This document shows positions 1-8,125 of a stretch of DNA of 30,582 bases, piece by piece. The translations under genes and the position numbers were made by a program. The notes beneath the pieces are model-generated. The model searched no databases. It was given only the letters and a program-made list of their open reading frames with translations, and was not told the DNA's origin. The stretch comes from an uncultured Oscillospiraceae bacterium (GTDB lineage Bacteria; Bacillota; Clostridia; Oscillospirales; Oscillospiraceae), in contig CAAERF010000459.1 in NCBI GenBank assembly GCA_900758315.1, forward strand, positions 1-30,582. Direction: 5' to 3'. Positions within the stretch are counted from its first letter, which is position 1; each line of letters starts with the position of its first letter.

Positions 1-397
1 AGATACCGGTCTGAATGAACTCGTTGGGGTAGTCCCGGGCGGCCGGGTTCATGGCCAGACCGTTGATGTCCCGATGGGCCTCTGCCAGGATAGCGGGACC
101 GTCATCAATGGGATCGCCCATGCCGGAGAAGACGCGGCCCAGCATATCGCCGGACACGGCCAGCTCCAGAGGACGGCCCAGGAAACGAATCTTGGACTCG
201 CTCAGGTTGATGCCTGCGGAGGGCTCAAAGAGCTGGACAACCGCCTTGTCGCCGTTGACCTCCAGCACCTTACCGCGGCGGATCTCACCGTTGGGCAGCT
301 CGATTTCACACAGTTCATCGTAGGTGACGCCGGAAACACGGCGGACGACCATCAGAGGGCCGGAGATTTCTTCGATTGTACGATATTCTTTAATCAT
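1..397 (-). CDS. ntpB: V-type ATP synthase subunit B (3' part missing, window edge)
   Basis: Non-catalytic nucleotide-binding subunit of the V1 headpiece, alternating with subunit A in the A3B3 hexamer. Only the first 132 residues are in the window. The start [18 protein letters not shown] and the later segment [17 protein letters not shown] followed by [10 protein letters not shown] are typical of the beta-barrel and early nucleotide-binding domain of archaeal/bacterial V-ATPase B. The ATG overlaps the subunit A stop by one base (TGATG), so translation is probably coupled. No frameshift is seen in the visible part. In the E. hirae-like order, subunit D would follow beyond the left edge; that is inference. 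Confidence 0.95.
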   Translation of the reverse strand, partial: MIKEYRTIEEISGPLMVVRRVSGVTYDELCEIELPNGEIRRGKVLEVNGDKAVVQLFEPSAGINLSESKIRFLGRPLELAVSGDMLGRVFSGMGDPIDDGPAILAEAHRDINGLAMNPAARDYPNEFIQTGI

Positions 398-2169
398 CAG
401 TCATCCTCCAATTCTCCTACGATTGCGGCAATCTGTGCTTCCATATCGGCAGCCAGCTGCTTGTAGACCTCTTCGTACTGGTCAGCAGGCACGTTCTTGG
501 CGCGGCCCATGCCGACACGGGCGTCAATGCTGAACAGAGCGTACAGCGGAGCGCCCTTCTGGATGGCCTCCCGGCACAGCTTGTCGTAGTCCAGAATGAT
601 GGTGAGCATCTGGAGCTGCCGGCCGTGATCGGAATAGGAGTCGATGTCCGCAAAGGCGTTCTGCTGGAGGAAGTCCTCCCGGATGATACGGGCGGTCTCC
701 AGGGTCAGCTGGTCCGCGGGAGACAGGGAGTCCTTACCAACCAGCTGGACGATTTCGTTCAGCTCAGACTCTTCCTGGAGGATTGCCATGGCCTTGTCAC
801 GGTTCTGGAAATACTCCTTGCCCAGCTTTTCATCGTACCAGGGCCGCAGAGAGTCCAGATACAGGGAGTAAGAATTCAGCCAGTTGATGGCCGGGAAGTG
901 ACGGCGGGAAGCCAGGGAGGCGTCCAGGGACCAGAACACCTTGACGATACGCATGGTACCCTGGGAGACCGGCTCGGACAGGTCGCCGCCGGGAGGGGAA
1001 ACTGCACCGACAGCGGTCAGAGATGCCTTACGGGGCTCACCGTTTCCGCTGATGCACTCCACCATGCCGGCCCGTTCATAGAACTGAGCCAGACGGGAGG
1101 CCAGGTAAGCGGGATAGCCTTCTTCGCCGGGCATTTCTTCCAGACGGCCGGACATCTCACGCAGGGCCTCTGCCCAACGGGAGGTGGAGTCGGCGATAAC
1201 CGCCACGTCGTAGCCCATGTCACGGAAGTACTCCGCGATGGTGATGCCGGTGTAGACAGACGCCTCACGGGCGGCCACAGGCATGTCCGAGGTGTTGGCG
1301 ATCAGCACAGTACGCTTCATCAGAGATTCGCCGGTACGGGGGTCCACCAGTTCCGGGAACTCCCGCAGAACGTCGGTCATCTCGTTGCCGCGCTCGCCGC
1401 AGCCGATATAGACCACGATGTCCACATCAGACCACTTGGCCAGCTGGTGCTGGACCACGGTTTTACCGGAGCCAAAGGGACCGGGTACCGCAGCGGTACC
1501 ACCCTTGGCGATGGGGAACATGGTGTCGATGATCCGCTGGCCGGAGCACAGAGGCACCTCGGGCGGGAACTTCTTCTTATAGGGACGGCCAATACGGACC
1601 GGCCACTTCTGGATCATGGTCAGTTCCTTCTTCTCGCCCTTGTCGGTGTTCACCGTGGCCACCACTTCGGTGACGGTGTAGGAACCGCTCTCGATCTTCT
1701 CGATGGTGCCGGAGACGCCGTGGGGAACCATGATCTTGTGCACGGTGGAGCTGGTCTCCTGAACGGTGCCGATAATGTCGCCGCCGGACACCTTGTCGCC
1801 GGCCTTGGCAGTGGCCTTAAACTCCCACTTTTTCTCACGGTTCAGCGCGGGCACCTGAATGCCTCTTGCGATGGTGGGGCCGGAGAGCTTCATGATCTCC
1901 TCCAGGGGGCGCTGAATACCGTCATAAATATTTTCCAGCAGGCCGGGGCCCAGCTCAACGGACAGGGGCGCGCCGGTGGTGACTACTTCCGCACCGGGGC
2001 CGATGCCGGAGGTCTCTTCGTAGACCTGAATCGCGGCGGAGTCGCCGTTCATCGTCAGAATCTCACCGATCAGATGCTGCTCGCCTACTCGGACCACGTC
2101 TGCCATGTTGGCGTCCTGCATGCCGGTGGCAACGACCAGCGGGCCGGATACCTTAACGATTTTGCCCAT
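397..2169 (-). CDS. ntpA: V-type ATP synthase subunit A (catalytic)
   Basis: Catalytic A subunit of the V1 sector: hydrolyses or makes ATP in the A3B3 ring and drives rotation of the central stalk. At 590 residues it has normal family length. The P-loop GPFGSGKT is at about residues 230-237, followed by the GCGERGNEM segment near 257. The large 'non-homologous' insertion that separates A from F-type beta subunits lies at about 110-190. The ATG at 2169 is preceded by a modest AGAAGG ribosome binding site 10-12 bases upstream. A gap of about 60 bases separates it from the subunit G/F gene; the stop overlaps the ntpB start. Part of the ntpFIKECGAB operon. Confidence 0.97.
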   Translation of the reverse strand: MGKIVKVSGPLVVATGMQDANMADVVRVGEQHLIGEILTMNGDSAAIQVYEETSGIGPGAEVVTTGAPLSVELGPGLLENIYDGIQRPLEEIMKLSGPTIARGIQVPALNREKKWEFKATAKAGDKVSGGDIIGTVQETSSTVHKIMVPHGVSGTIEKIESGSYTVTEVVATVNTDKGEKKELTMIQKWPVRIGRPYKKKFPPEVPLCSGQRIIDTMFPIAKGGTAAVPGPFGSGKTVVQHQLAKWSDVDIVVYIGCGERGNEMTDVLREFPELVDPRTGESLMKRTVLIANTSDMPVAAREASVYTGITIAEYFRDMGYDVAVIADSTSRWAEALREMSGRLEEMPGEEGYPAYLASRLAQFYERAGMVECISGNGEPRKASLTAVGAVSPPGGDLSEPVSQGTMRIVKVFWSLDASLASRRHFPAINWLNSYSLYLDSLRPWYDEKLGKEYFQNRDKAMAILQEESELNEIVQLVGKDSLSPADQLTLETARIIREDFLQQNAFADIDSYSDHGRQLQMLTIILDYDKLCREAIQKGAPLYALFSIDARVGMGRAKNVPADQYEEVYKQLAADMEAQIAAIVGELEDD

Positions 2170-2229
2170 TAGGTTTCATACCTTCTTTCCTATTTCAGGT
2201 TCAAGCACATCGGCATTGCTGCCGAATGA

Positions 2230-2541
2230 TTACAGAATGTCTGCGCCGACCGCCCGTTCCACGGAATCGGTGATGTTCTGCATCCCGATCCCCAGGGAGC
2301 CGGACTTGCCGGGAATAAGGATGATAGCCGGGATCATGGCATCCTTATACTTTTTCACCTCATCCTGCATCTGCTCCGCAAACTGCTCGGTGAGGTAGAT
2401 GATAGCGGTTTCGCCATCCCGGGCCAGCCGGTGGAGAATTTTCCGGGCTTCCTCCACGGTCTCGGCCGGATACACGTCCAGCCCCAGGGTCTTGAAGCCC
2501 AGAACACTTTCCCGGTCGCCCAACACTGCGATCTTATACAT
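2230..2541 (-). CDS. ntpG: V-type ATP synthase subunit F (NtpG)
   Basis: Small rotor subunit (103 residues) that sits with subunit D in the central stalk. The start MYKIAVLGDRESVLGFKTLG and the phrase AIIYLTEQFAEQM are classic for the CheY-like fold of V-ATPase subunit F; the stretch PAIILIPGKSGSLGIG follows. It is called NtpG in the E. hirae operon and AtpF in others. The start lies 8 bases inside the end of ntpC, implying coupled translation. Length and order (C, then F, then A) agree with bacterial V-ATPase operons. Confidence 0.95.
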   Translation of the reverse strand: MYKIAVLGDRESVLGFKTLGLDVYPAETVEEARKILHRLARDGETAIIYLTEQFAEQMQDEVKKYKDAMIPAIILIPGKSGSLGIGMQNITDSVERAVGADIL

Positions 2542-3532
2542 ATGCGTTACGCAACCTTTCCCGGATCACGTCGGCAGGCAGATCTGCCAGACGGCCCGTC
2601 AGAATGATGCGGACTGCGGTGAACTCATTGTCCTTGGCCGAGACGTATCCCAGCAGGGGCTGTTCACCAAAGGCCACATATTTGGCCTGCTGCATATAGG
2701 CGTTCACTGCATCATCACACGCTTTTTCAAAGCTGGTGAGGCCGTCGCCCTCGATTGCGACCTGGCCGGCAGCGGCTGCCGCAGCAAAGGGAGTGGCGAA
2801 GTACACGGTCTCCAGATCCTCGCCGTCCGCGGCCTTCAGCACCCGGGCGGGGCTGATGCTGCCGCCGGGAAACAGAACTTCGGCCAGGTAATCGGCGTCC
2901 CGTTCCATCCGCAGCACCCGGACGAGGCTGCGCAGGTTGGCTGCGTCCACCAGCATTCGGACATAGCCCTTCAGGAACTCAGAGCCGGTTTTCTCCGCCA
3001 GCTCCTCCATCTCCCGGAAGTAGGCCTTGTCCAGAATCAGGTCGGAGCGCTGGGGATCGCGGGTGGCGCCCAGCACCTCACGGGCCTGGATAATGGCGTC
3101 CGCCATGACCTTGGGGACATCGCGAAACTCGGATTTTTCCACCGCTTCCTTCAGCACCGCCGGGTGCACCCGGCCCGTATCCACCAGCAGGCGGTCCGGA
3201 TCCAGGCCCTGGGCCTCGGACTTCAGCAGTGCCTTGGCGTTGTGGTAGTCATACTTGACCTTGAACACATCCAGCATGGCCTCGTTGGGCGCCAGATCGC
3301 TCATCTCGGCGAAGAGCTGCTCTCTGGCCTGGGCCAGCACCTCGTCCACCGTGTCCACGGTCACCACCGGCATCTCCGGGTAACCGCACTCCACCAGCAC
3401 CTTGGCGGCGTCCTCTACCGTGGCCGCCTCCAGCATCCGTTCCATGCGCTCTCCCTCCAGCAGGCGGGATTCCATGGCCCGAATTTTTGTGGAAAGATAC
3501 AGATACTCTGTATCCTTGATTTTTTTAGACAA
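2534..3532 (-). CDS. ntpC: V-type ATP synthase subunit C (TTG start)
   Basis: Funnel-shaped subunit C (also called d), which connects the rotating central stalk to the membrane proteolipid ring. It has 332 residues and is largely helical, with the family features YLSTKIRAMESRLLEG near the N-terminus and YHNAKALLKSEAQG in the middle. The chosen start is a TTG at 3532, because it has a strong GGAGG 8 bases upstream and no in-frame ATG gives the full N-terminus. It lies between ntpE and ntpG and overlaps ntpG by 8 bases. The non-ATG start may lower its level relative to A and B, which fits its single copy per complex (inference). Confidence 0.94.
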   Translation of the reverse strand: MSKKIKDTEYLYLSTKIRAMESRLLEGERMERMLEAATVEDAAKVLVECGYPEMPVVTVDTVDEVLAQAREQLFAEMSDLAPNEAMLDVFKVKYDYHNAKALLKSEAQGLDPDRLLVDTGRVHPAVLKEAVEKSEFRDVPKVMADAIIQAREVLGATRDPQRSDLILDKAYFREMEELAEKTGSEFLKGYVRMLVDAANLRSLVRVLRMERDADYLAEVLFPGGSISPARVLKAADGEDLETVYFATPFAAAAAAGQVAIEGDGLTSFEKACDDAVNAYMQQAKYVAFGEQPLLGYVSAKDNEFTAVRIILTGRLADLPADVIRERLRNAYV

Positions 3533-3559
3533 TTCGAGTCCCTCCTTTTCAGGAGCGCG

Positions 3560-4159
3560 TTACGCGAAGAGGACGGCTGTCACCTTACCCGCAACCTCGT
3601 TGCGGGCCAGACGCACCAGCGTCTCAAAGGTGCAGTTGACCTCTACGTCGCCGTCACAGACCAGCAGACCGCCCTGGAAGGCACGCGACTCCTCAGACAG
3701 AGTCAGCGCTGCGGGCTTGCCGGCCTTTTTCAGAATCTCGTTTGCCTTGGTTGCCGCCTTGACGCCGTAGCGCGCCCGGTCCGTGGCGGAGAAGATCAGC
3801 TGTTCGCTGCCCGTGGTGGAAGCTCTGACCGCCAGCTGGGCCAGCAGGTCCACGTACTCCTCTTCCGGCAGCTGCTTCAGCTTTTCCAGGGCCAGCGCAA
3901 AGGCCTTGTCCAGCATCTCCTGCTTGGCGGACAGCTCCTGCTTTTTGGCGTCCATCTGAGCGGTGCTGTTCAGGCGCTGACGGCACTCCACTGCGCTGCG
4001 CTCACCCTTTTCCCGGATGGCGGCAGCCGCCTGCTCCGCCTGGGCGGCGTAGCGGGCTGTGATGCCGTCGGCCTCGGTCTTCGCCTCGGCCAGAACCGCA
4101 TCCACTTCCTGCTGCGCATCCTCCAGGATGCGGGCAGTGATTTTTTCAATACCAGTCAT
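3560..4159 (-). CDS. ntpE: V-type ATP synthase subunit E (peripheral stalk)
   Basis: Peripheral-stalk subunit E, which pairs with the NtpF coiled-coil subunit to hold the V1 head still against rotation. It has 199 residues: an Ala/Glu/Lys-rich helix over roughly residues 1-100 (start MTGIEKITARILEDAQQEVD), then a globular C-terminal domain ending near RNEVAGKVTAVLFA. The length is that of bacterial NtpE. The ATG at 4159 has an AAGGAG about 11 bases upstream. It lies between the proteolipid gene and ntpC, as in E. hirae. Identity rests on sequence character and operon position. Confidence 0.93.
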   Translation of the reverse strand: MTGIEKITARILEDAQQEVDAVLAEAKTEADGITARYAAQAEQAAAAIREKGERSAVECRQRLNSTAQMDAKKQELSAKQEMLDKAFALALEKLKQLPEEEYVDLLAQLAVRASTTGSEQLIFSATDRARYGVKAATKANEILKKAGKPAALTLSEESRAFQGGLLVCDGDVEVNCTFETLVRLARNEVAGKVTAVLFA

Positions 4160-4205
4160 TGCGTTCGATACTCCTTTCCGTATCTGATGATGTGGAAAGG
4201 GACAA

Positions 4206-4685
4206 TCAAGCGATGGCGTTGGTCAGGAACAGGATCATCAGGAAGGAGGCCAGCAGGCACAGGATGGCGTAGAACTCCACCATGATGGCCATGATGATGC
4301 CCTTGGACATTTCTTCCGGACGCTTGGCAACCAGTGCCACACCAGCGGCGGCGCAGCGTGCCTGTGCGATGGCGGTGAACAGGCCGCCGATGCCCATCGG
4401 CAGACATGCCATGGCGTAGGCAATGCCCTGACCTGCGGTCAGTTCCAGGGGTGAGCCGCTCAGAACGCCCAGCTGGAGCATGGCGAAGAACCAGATAACC
4501 AGACCGTACAGGCCCTGGGTACCGGGCAGAATCTGCAGAATCAGGCAGGAAGAGAATTTTCCGGGATCTTCGGACAGCACGCCGGCAGACGCTTCGCCCA
4601 CCAGACCAACACCTTTACCGGAACCGACACAAGCGAGACCAACGGCCAGAGAAGCGCCGATGATAGCAATAGCAATACCTACCAT
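4206..4685 (-). CDS. ntpK: V-type ATP synthase proteolipid subunit K (Na+-type)
   Basis: Membrane rotor-ring subunit, 159 residues with four transmembrane helices (a duplicated hairpin), so about twice the size of F-type subunit c. Helix 2 carries LPGTQGLYG (residues 53-61), helix 3 AIAQAR with Gln108, and helix 4 MVEFYA with Glu137. Only one ion-binding carboxylate is present per four helices, as in E. hirae NtpK. Leu53, Thr56, Gln57, Tyr60, Gln108 and Glu137 line up with the known Na+ site of that protein (Leu61, Thr64, Gln65, Tyr68, Gln110, Glu139). The ribosome binding site GGAGG lies inside the end of ntpI, one base of spacing separating the two genes. Confidence 0.96.
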   Translation of the reverse strand: MVGIAIAIIGASLAVGLACVGSGKGVGLVGEASAGVLSEDPGKFSSCLILQILPGTQGLYGLVIWFFAMLQLGVLSGSPLELTAGQGIAYAMACLPMGIGGLFTAIAQARCAAAGVALVAKRPEEMSKGIIMAIMVEFYAILCLLASFLMILFLTNAIA

Positions 4686-4686
4686 T

Positions 4687-6645
4687 TTAGTTTTCCTCCT
4701 CGTTCACATCAACGTATTTTGTATTGTATTTCAGGGGTTTGAAGGGAATGCCGCCGTCCTTATAGAACTTTCCGAAGAATTCCAGATACTGCAGACGGGC
4801 AGCGTGCACATAGGTGCCGATGAGGTTGACACCAATGTTAAACGTGTGTCCGATCAAGAAGATAACGATAAACACAATGATCATTTTCGGCATGGCGGCC
4901 AGGGTGTTGAACACCATGGCAATGACGCTGGTAGCCAGCATCAGCGCCATCAGACGGGCATAGGAGAGCACATCGGACAGCCAGCTGGTCACGTCGTACA
5001 GAGAGGACACACCGCCGAAAATCTTGCCGAAGATCCCCTTCTTGTGACGGCCCTGGGTGCATACCAGTGCGAGCACGCCCAGAAGAATGACCCACGGGGA
5101 CCCGTTGAGGACCAGCACGACGATGCCGGCGAAGAAAATCCACCAGGGCACCACGTCCAGCAGCCCGTCCAGGGCCTTTCCATCCCGGAAGCCCATATAA
5201 ATATGGATGCACTGGCCGAAGATCAGCTGGACACAGCCGATAGCAAGGGCCAGAATCAGCACCGTCATGGGATCGTTGACCGGGTTGACCACAATACCGT
5301 CACAGAACACACTCAGCCAGTGGGGGAACTGGTCCTGGGTGATGCCCAGGAAGGTTTCAGAGACTGTGGTGATGGCGTTGCCGAAGAAGCCGCCCACAAA
5401 GATACCGCAGAAAAACGTGCTGAAGCCCAGCCACTTGCCCAGGCTGAACATATAGCCCAGGGTGTTTTTCGGCTTGTACTTTTTGGAGATGATAATGCAG
5501 GCCAGCCAGATGATCAGACCGTATGCCACGTCGGCGAACATGAAGCCGAAGAAGAAGACATACCAGAAGAACATCAGCGGGTTGGGGTCAATGCCGTCAT
5601 AGCTGGGCAGGGAGTACATCTCCGTGACCATGTTGATGCCCCGCATCCACTTGGGGTTGTCCAGCAGGGTGGGCACCTTGTCCCCTTCCTGGGGATCGCT
5701 CAGGTCGTAGGCGCACTCCAGCGCCTTGAGTTCCTTCTCCAGCTTGTCCAGCTTGGGAACTGCCGCCCAGCCCTCCAGGAACACAATGATTCCATCGGTC
5801 AGGTTGTCATCTTTGGCAGCCTCCATGGCTGCCTCCTGGTTGAGCCGGTCAAAGACCAGCTTCAGCTCGGCGCGCTGATCGCCCTGGGCCCGGATGGCCT
5901 CTACGGCCGCTTCCCGTTTCTGGGCAACCTCTTCCAGCTGCTGATCCAGCAGGGCGATGTTGTGGGCCGCATTGCCCTCCACGCCCTTGAACTTCACCAC
6001 CGAGAAACCGTAGGGCTTCAGGACCTCCATGGTTTTCCCGTGCTCCGCCTTCAGGGACAGAAGCAGAACGTAGTGCAGCTCCTTGTTGGAACTGACGCCG
6101 ATGAGCTCACTGGCCGGAGCCTGCTCCGCCAGAGCGCCCTTCACCTCGTCCAGCGCCGCAGTGACCGGCAGCGTCCCCAGCGTCAGCTCCACATGCTCTG
6201 TGGAGTCGATATCCAGGGGCTCGTCCAGGGTCTGCCAGGGCAGCAGGCTCTCCCGGACCGAAGTCAGCCGGTTCTCCTCCGTGTACAGCTGAGAGATCTC
6301 AGCCACCCGGTCGTTGATGGTCTGCGCCACCGCCAGGGCCTTGTCCTTCCGGGCACCGTCGAAAAAGTCCCGCTCCGAGATATCGGTCCGAACCGTGAAC
6401 AGGCCGGACTTTACCGGCGCGTACTTGTTCAGGGCGGACATTGCGGAGGTGACAGCGTTCACCTGGGCTTTGACCGCGCCCTGAGCACCGGTATCCCGTT
6501 TGAGCAGGGCTGTCCACTCCGGATCCGTTACGGCCTCCGGCTCTGTTACTTCCACACAACCGACATGAAGCAGCCGCGAAAGCAATTCATCCCGCTGTTC
6601 CGCCAGGGTGATCACCCGCAACCGCTTCATTTTGACGATTGCCAT
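4687..6645 (-). CDS. ntpI: V-type ATP synthase subunit I
   Basis: Membrane stator subunit (called a or I), 652 residues, which forms the ion half-channels against the proteolipid ring. The N-terminal ~340 residues are soluble and helical (MKRLRVITLAEQRDELLSRL at the start). From about 350 on there are seven to eight hydrophobic helices, including MFFWYVFFFGFMFADVAYG. Two conserved membrane arginines are visible, in LSYARLMAL and in HAARLQYLEFF (about Arg617), matching the pair that faces the rotor in this family. The ATG overlaps the ntpF stop (TGATG). Gene order F-I-K-E-C matches the E. hirae ntp operon. Confidence 0.95.
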   Translation of the reverse strand: MAIVKMKRLRVITLAEQRDELLSRLLHVGCVEVTEPEAVTDPEWTALLKRDTGAQGAVKAQVNAVTSAMSALNKYAPVKSGLFTVRTDISERDFFDGARKDKALAVAQTINDRVAEISQLYTEENRLTSVRESLLPWQTLDEPLDIDSTEHVELTLGTLPVTAALDEVKGALAEQAPASELIGVSSNKELHYVLLLSLKAEHGKTMEVLKPYGFSVVKFKGVEGNAAHNIALLDQQLEEVAQKREAAVEAIRAQGDQRAELKLVFDRLNQEAAMEAAKDDNLTDGIIVFLEGWAAVPKLDKLEKELKALECAYDLSDPQEGDKVPTLLDNPKWMRGINMVTEMYSLPSYDGIDPNPLMFFWYVFFFGFMFADVAYGLIIWLACIIISKKYKPKNTLGYMFSLGKWLGFSTFFCGIFVGGFFGNAITTVSETFLGITQDQFPHWLSVFCDGIVVNPVNDPMTVLILALAIGCVQLIFGQCIHIYMGFRDGKALDGLLDVVPWWIFFAGIVVLVLNGSPWVILLGVLALVCTQGRHKKGIFGKIFGGVSSLYDVTSWLSDVLSYARLMALMLATSVIAMVFNTLAAMPKMIIVFIVIFLIGHTFNIGVNLIGTYVHAARLQYLEFFGKFYKDGGIPFKPLKYNTKYVDVNEEEN

Positions 6646-6959
6646 CAGGCATCCACCACCTTTCTGACAATCAGTGACGCTGCTTCTTCCAGCCGTCCTT
6701 CTGCTTTGGAGCGCAGTGCAGCGCAGTCAGCATCGGCCTGTTCCTTGATTCTGGCCGCATCGCCGGCTGCGTCCTGTTCCGCTTTGGCCACCAGCTCTTT
6801 CGCCTGGGCCTCCGCCTGTTTTTTCGCGTCCGCAACAGCCTGTTGACCCGCTTTTTCCGCGTCAGTCAACAGCTTTTTGGCGTCCAAAGCCGCCTGTGCT
6901 CTCCGTTCCTTGGAAAGCTGTTCCGCCTCGGCCACCTGTTTGACTGCTTCCAGAGACAT
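6645..6959 (-). CDS. ntpF: V-type ATP synthase subunit H/G (peripheral stalk coiled coil)
   Basis: First gene of the V-ATPase operon, 104 residues, almost entirely a charged Ala/Glu/Lys coiled coil (QAALDAKKLLTDAEKAGQQA and so on), as expected for the peripheral-stalk partner of subunit E (NtpF in E. hirae, AhaH or G elsewhere). I chose the ATG at 6959 (MSLEAVKQVAEAEQ), which has GGAAGGCGGTGAG just upstream. A TTG at 6989 could add ten residues but would place that ribosome binding site inside the gene. The stop overlaps the ntpI start. Low sequence complexity means the name depends partly on operon position. Confidence 0.88.
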   Translation of the reverse strand: MSLEAVKQVAEAEQLSKERRAQAALDAKKLLTDAEKAGQQAVADAKKQAEAQAKELVAKAEQDAAGDAARIKEQADADCAALRSKAEGRLEEAASLIVRKVVDA

Positions 6960-7017
6960 CGTCTCACCGCCTTCCCTTTTTTGATTCAATTAAAGACTAT
7001 CGCTCAGTCTATTCTAC

Positions 7018-7046
7018 ATTATACAGTCTGCCAATCCGAAAATCAA
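7018..7046 (-). promoter_or_regulatory. Sigma-A-type promoter of the V-ATPase operon
   Basis: Reading on the minus strand: TTGATT (7046-7041), 17 bases, then a perfect TATAAT (7023-7018). Transcription would start near 7010, giving a leader of about 50 bases before the ntpF ATG at 6959. This is the only strong promoter I see for the whole ntp cluster. Confidence 0.8.
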
Positions 7047-7338
7047 TCAAGCATTTTCCCATTTTTTCGGCAGAAATTGTCCCCACTCTCTCCGTCCATT
7101 TAATTCCATTTTCCTGGTTGGCGGTTTCACTCCCGTCTCTTGCAAGGCCCTCTCACTTTTCAACTTTTTTGTTAAAAATTTAACTTTTAGACTTTGTTTG
7201 CTAACTTTTTAAAAACAACATTTGCAAAGTTATTTCTCATCCACTTCATTTTCCGTTTTTCTCTTTCTTTTTACATTTTTCCTTCTTTTCCCTTTCCTCA
7301 CATTTTCCGCAAAAAGCAGCCAGAATTTTTGTGCAATT
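7047..7338. other. AT-rich gap upstream of the V-ATPase promoter, no gene seen
   Basis: About 290 bases between the SSB-like gene and the V-ATPase promoter. The minus strand is strongly purine-rich over about 7233-7310. At 7155-7210 there are five ACTTT(T) units, and an imperfect 16-base repeat at 7155 and 7183. An AT-rich inverted repeat at 7169-7186 (TTGTTAA, 4 bases, TTAACTT) resembles a Rex site but lies over 120 bases upstream of the -35. No open reading frame with a ribosome binding site is convincing. Confidence 0.5.
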
Positions 7339-7980
7339 TTACCTTACGCTTTTTTCCGCGCTTTCTCCCCATTTTAACCGCTCCAATGTCATCGCAGACA
7401 CCTCAAACGCCACTTTTTCCACCGCTTCCTGGTTCTGTACTTTGATGTAGTTCCGGCTCTGAAGCCGCCCCCGCAGCCGCACCTGATCGCCTACCTCCCA
7501 CCGCGCCGCCTGTCTGGCCATGCCGCCCCAGACAATGCAGGGCAGGTAGTCTGCCTTGCCGTAGCTCCGGTTCACCGCCAGCAGCAGATCCGTGATCTCC
7601 CGCCCCATCGGTGTGCGCCGGTACACCGGTTTCCGGCACAGGTTCCCCACCAGCGCCACCCGGTTGAAATCCTCGTCGGACCAGGCCGGTTCCACCTGTC
7701 CCGCATGAACGGTAATCACAAGTTTATTTCCCATTCCGGACCGGTTGTTGTAAGAGCGCACCTCTCCCTTGATGACCAGCCTCTGGCCGGCTCTGATGTC
7801 GAACTGATCCATAGTATTTCTGGACACGATCACATTGACCACGTCCTCCGCTCCGGACAGGCGCAGGCACCGGAAGGGAAACACAAAATAGTCCTCGCCG
7901 CCATAGCTGTGGGAAAACTCCGGTTCCCGCACCGCTTCTCCCATCATTTCAGCCCAATTTGCCTTCCGCTCTCTTCCCAT
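7339..7980 (-). CDS. Two-OB-fold single-stranded DNA-binding-like protein
   Basis: Protein of 213 residues with two OB-fold-like halves. The first (about 30-110) contains FVFPFRCLRLSG and GQRLVIKGEVRSYNN. The second (about 115-200) starts NRVALVGNLCRKPVYRRTPMG and continues ITDLLLAVNRSYGKADYLPC and GDQVRLRGRLQSRNY, which is clearly SSB-family (Pfam SSB type). Canonical bacterial SSB is about 150-180 residues and ends in an acidic DDDIPF-like tip that recruits partners. This one ends basic (SAEKSVR) and lacks the tip, so it is unlikely to be the main replicative SSB. I chose the ATG at 7980, with GGTGGAGG 8 bases upstream; a GTG at 7995 lies inside that site. It appears to be a single-gene unit. 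Confidence 0.8.
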   Translation of the reverse strand: MGRERKANWAEMMGEAVREPEFSHSYGGEDYFVFPFRCLRLSGAEDVVNVIVSRNTMDQFDIRAGQRLVIKGEVRSYNNRSGMGNKLVITVHAGQVEPAWSDEDFNRVALVGNLCRKPVYRRTPMGREITDLLLAVNRSYGKADYLPCIVWGGMARQAARWEVGDQVRLRGRLQSRNYIKVQNQEAVEKVAFEVSAMTLERLKWGESAEKSVR

Positions 7981-8046
7981 CTCTTCCGCCTCCACCTTTC
8001 GAATGCTATGTTAAAAAACTGCTGCATTCTTATGTGAGCCGGTTCC

Positions 8047-8081
8047 AAAATAGAACAGCGGAGGGTCCTTCCTCCGCTGTT
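8047..8081 (-). terminator. Rho-independent terminator after rlmI
   Basis: Perfect 11-bp inverted repeat, AACAGCGGAGG (8054-8064) and CCTCCGCTGTT (8071-8081), with a 6-base loop. In the minus direction it is followed by a T-rich tail (TTCTATTTT). It lies about 45 bases past the rlmI stop and separates rlmI from the SSB-like gene. Confidence 0.75.
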
Positions 8082-8125
8082 TTCACACCTTGTTTCGATT
8101 GTATTTTGACGGTCCCGCCCGGAGA

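Noticed and set aside
4480..6846. A 788-codon open frame on the plus strand opposite ntpI and ntpF.
   Set aside because: It is a shadow of GC-rich genes with clear homology on the minus strand. Its protein is His/Gln/Leu-rich with no recognisable domain.
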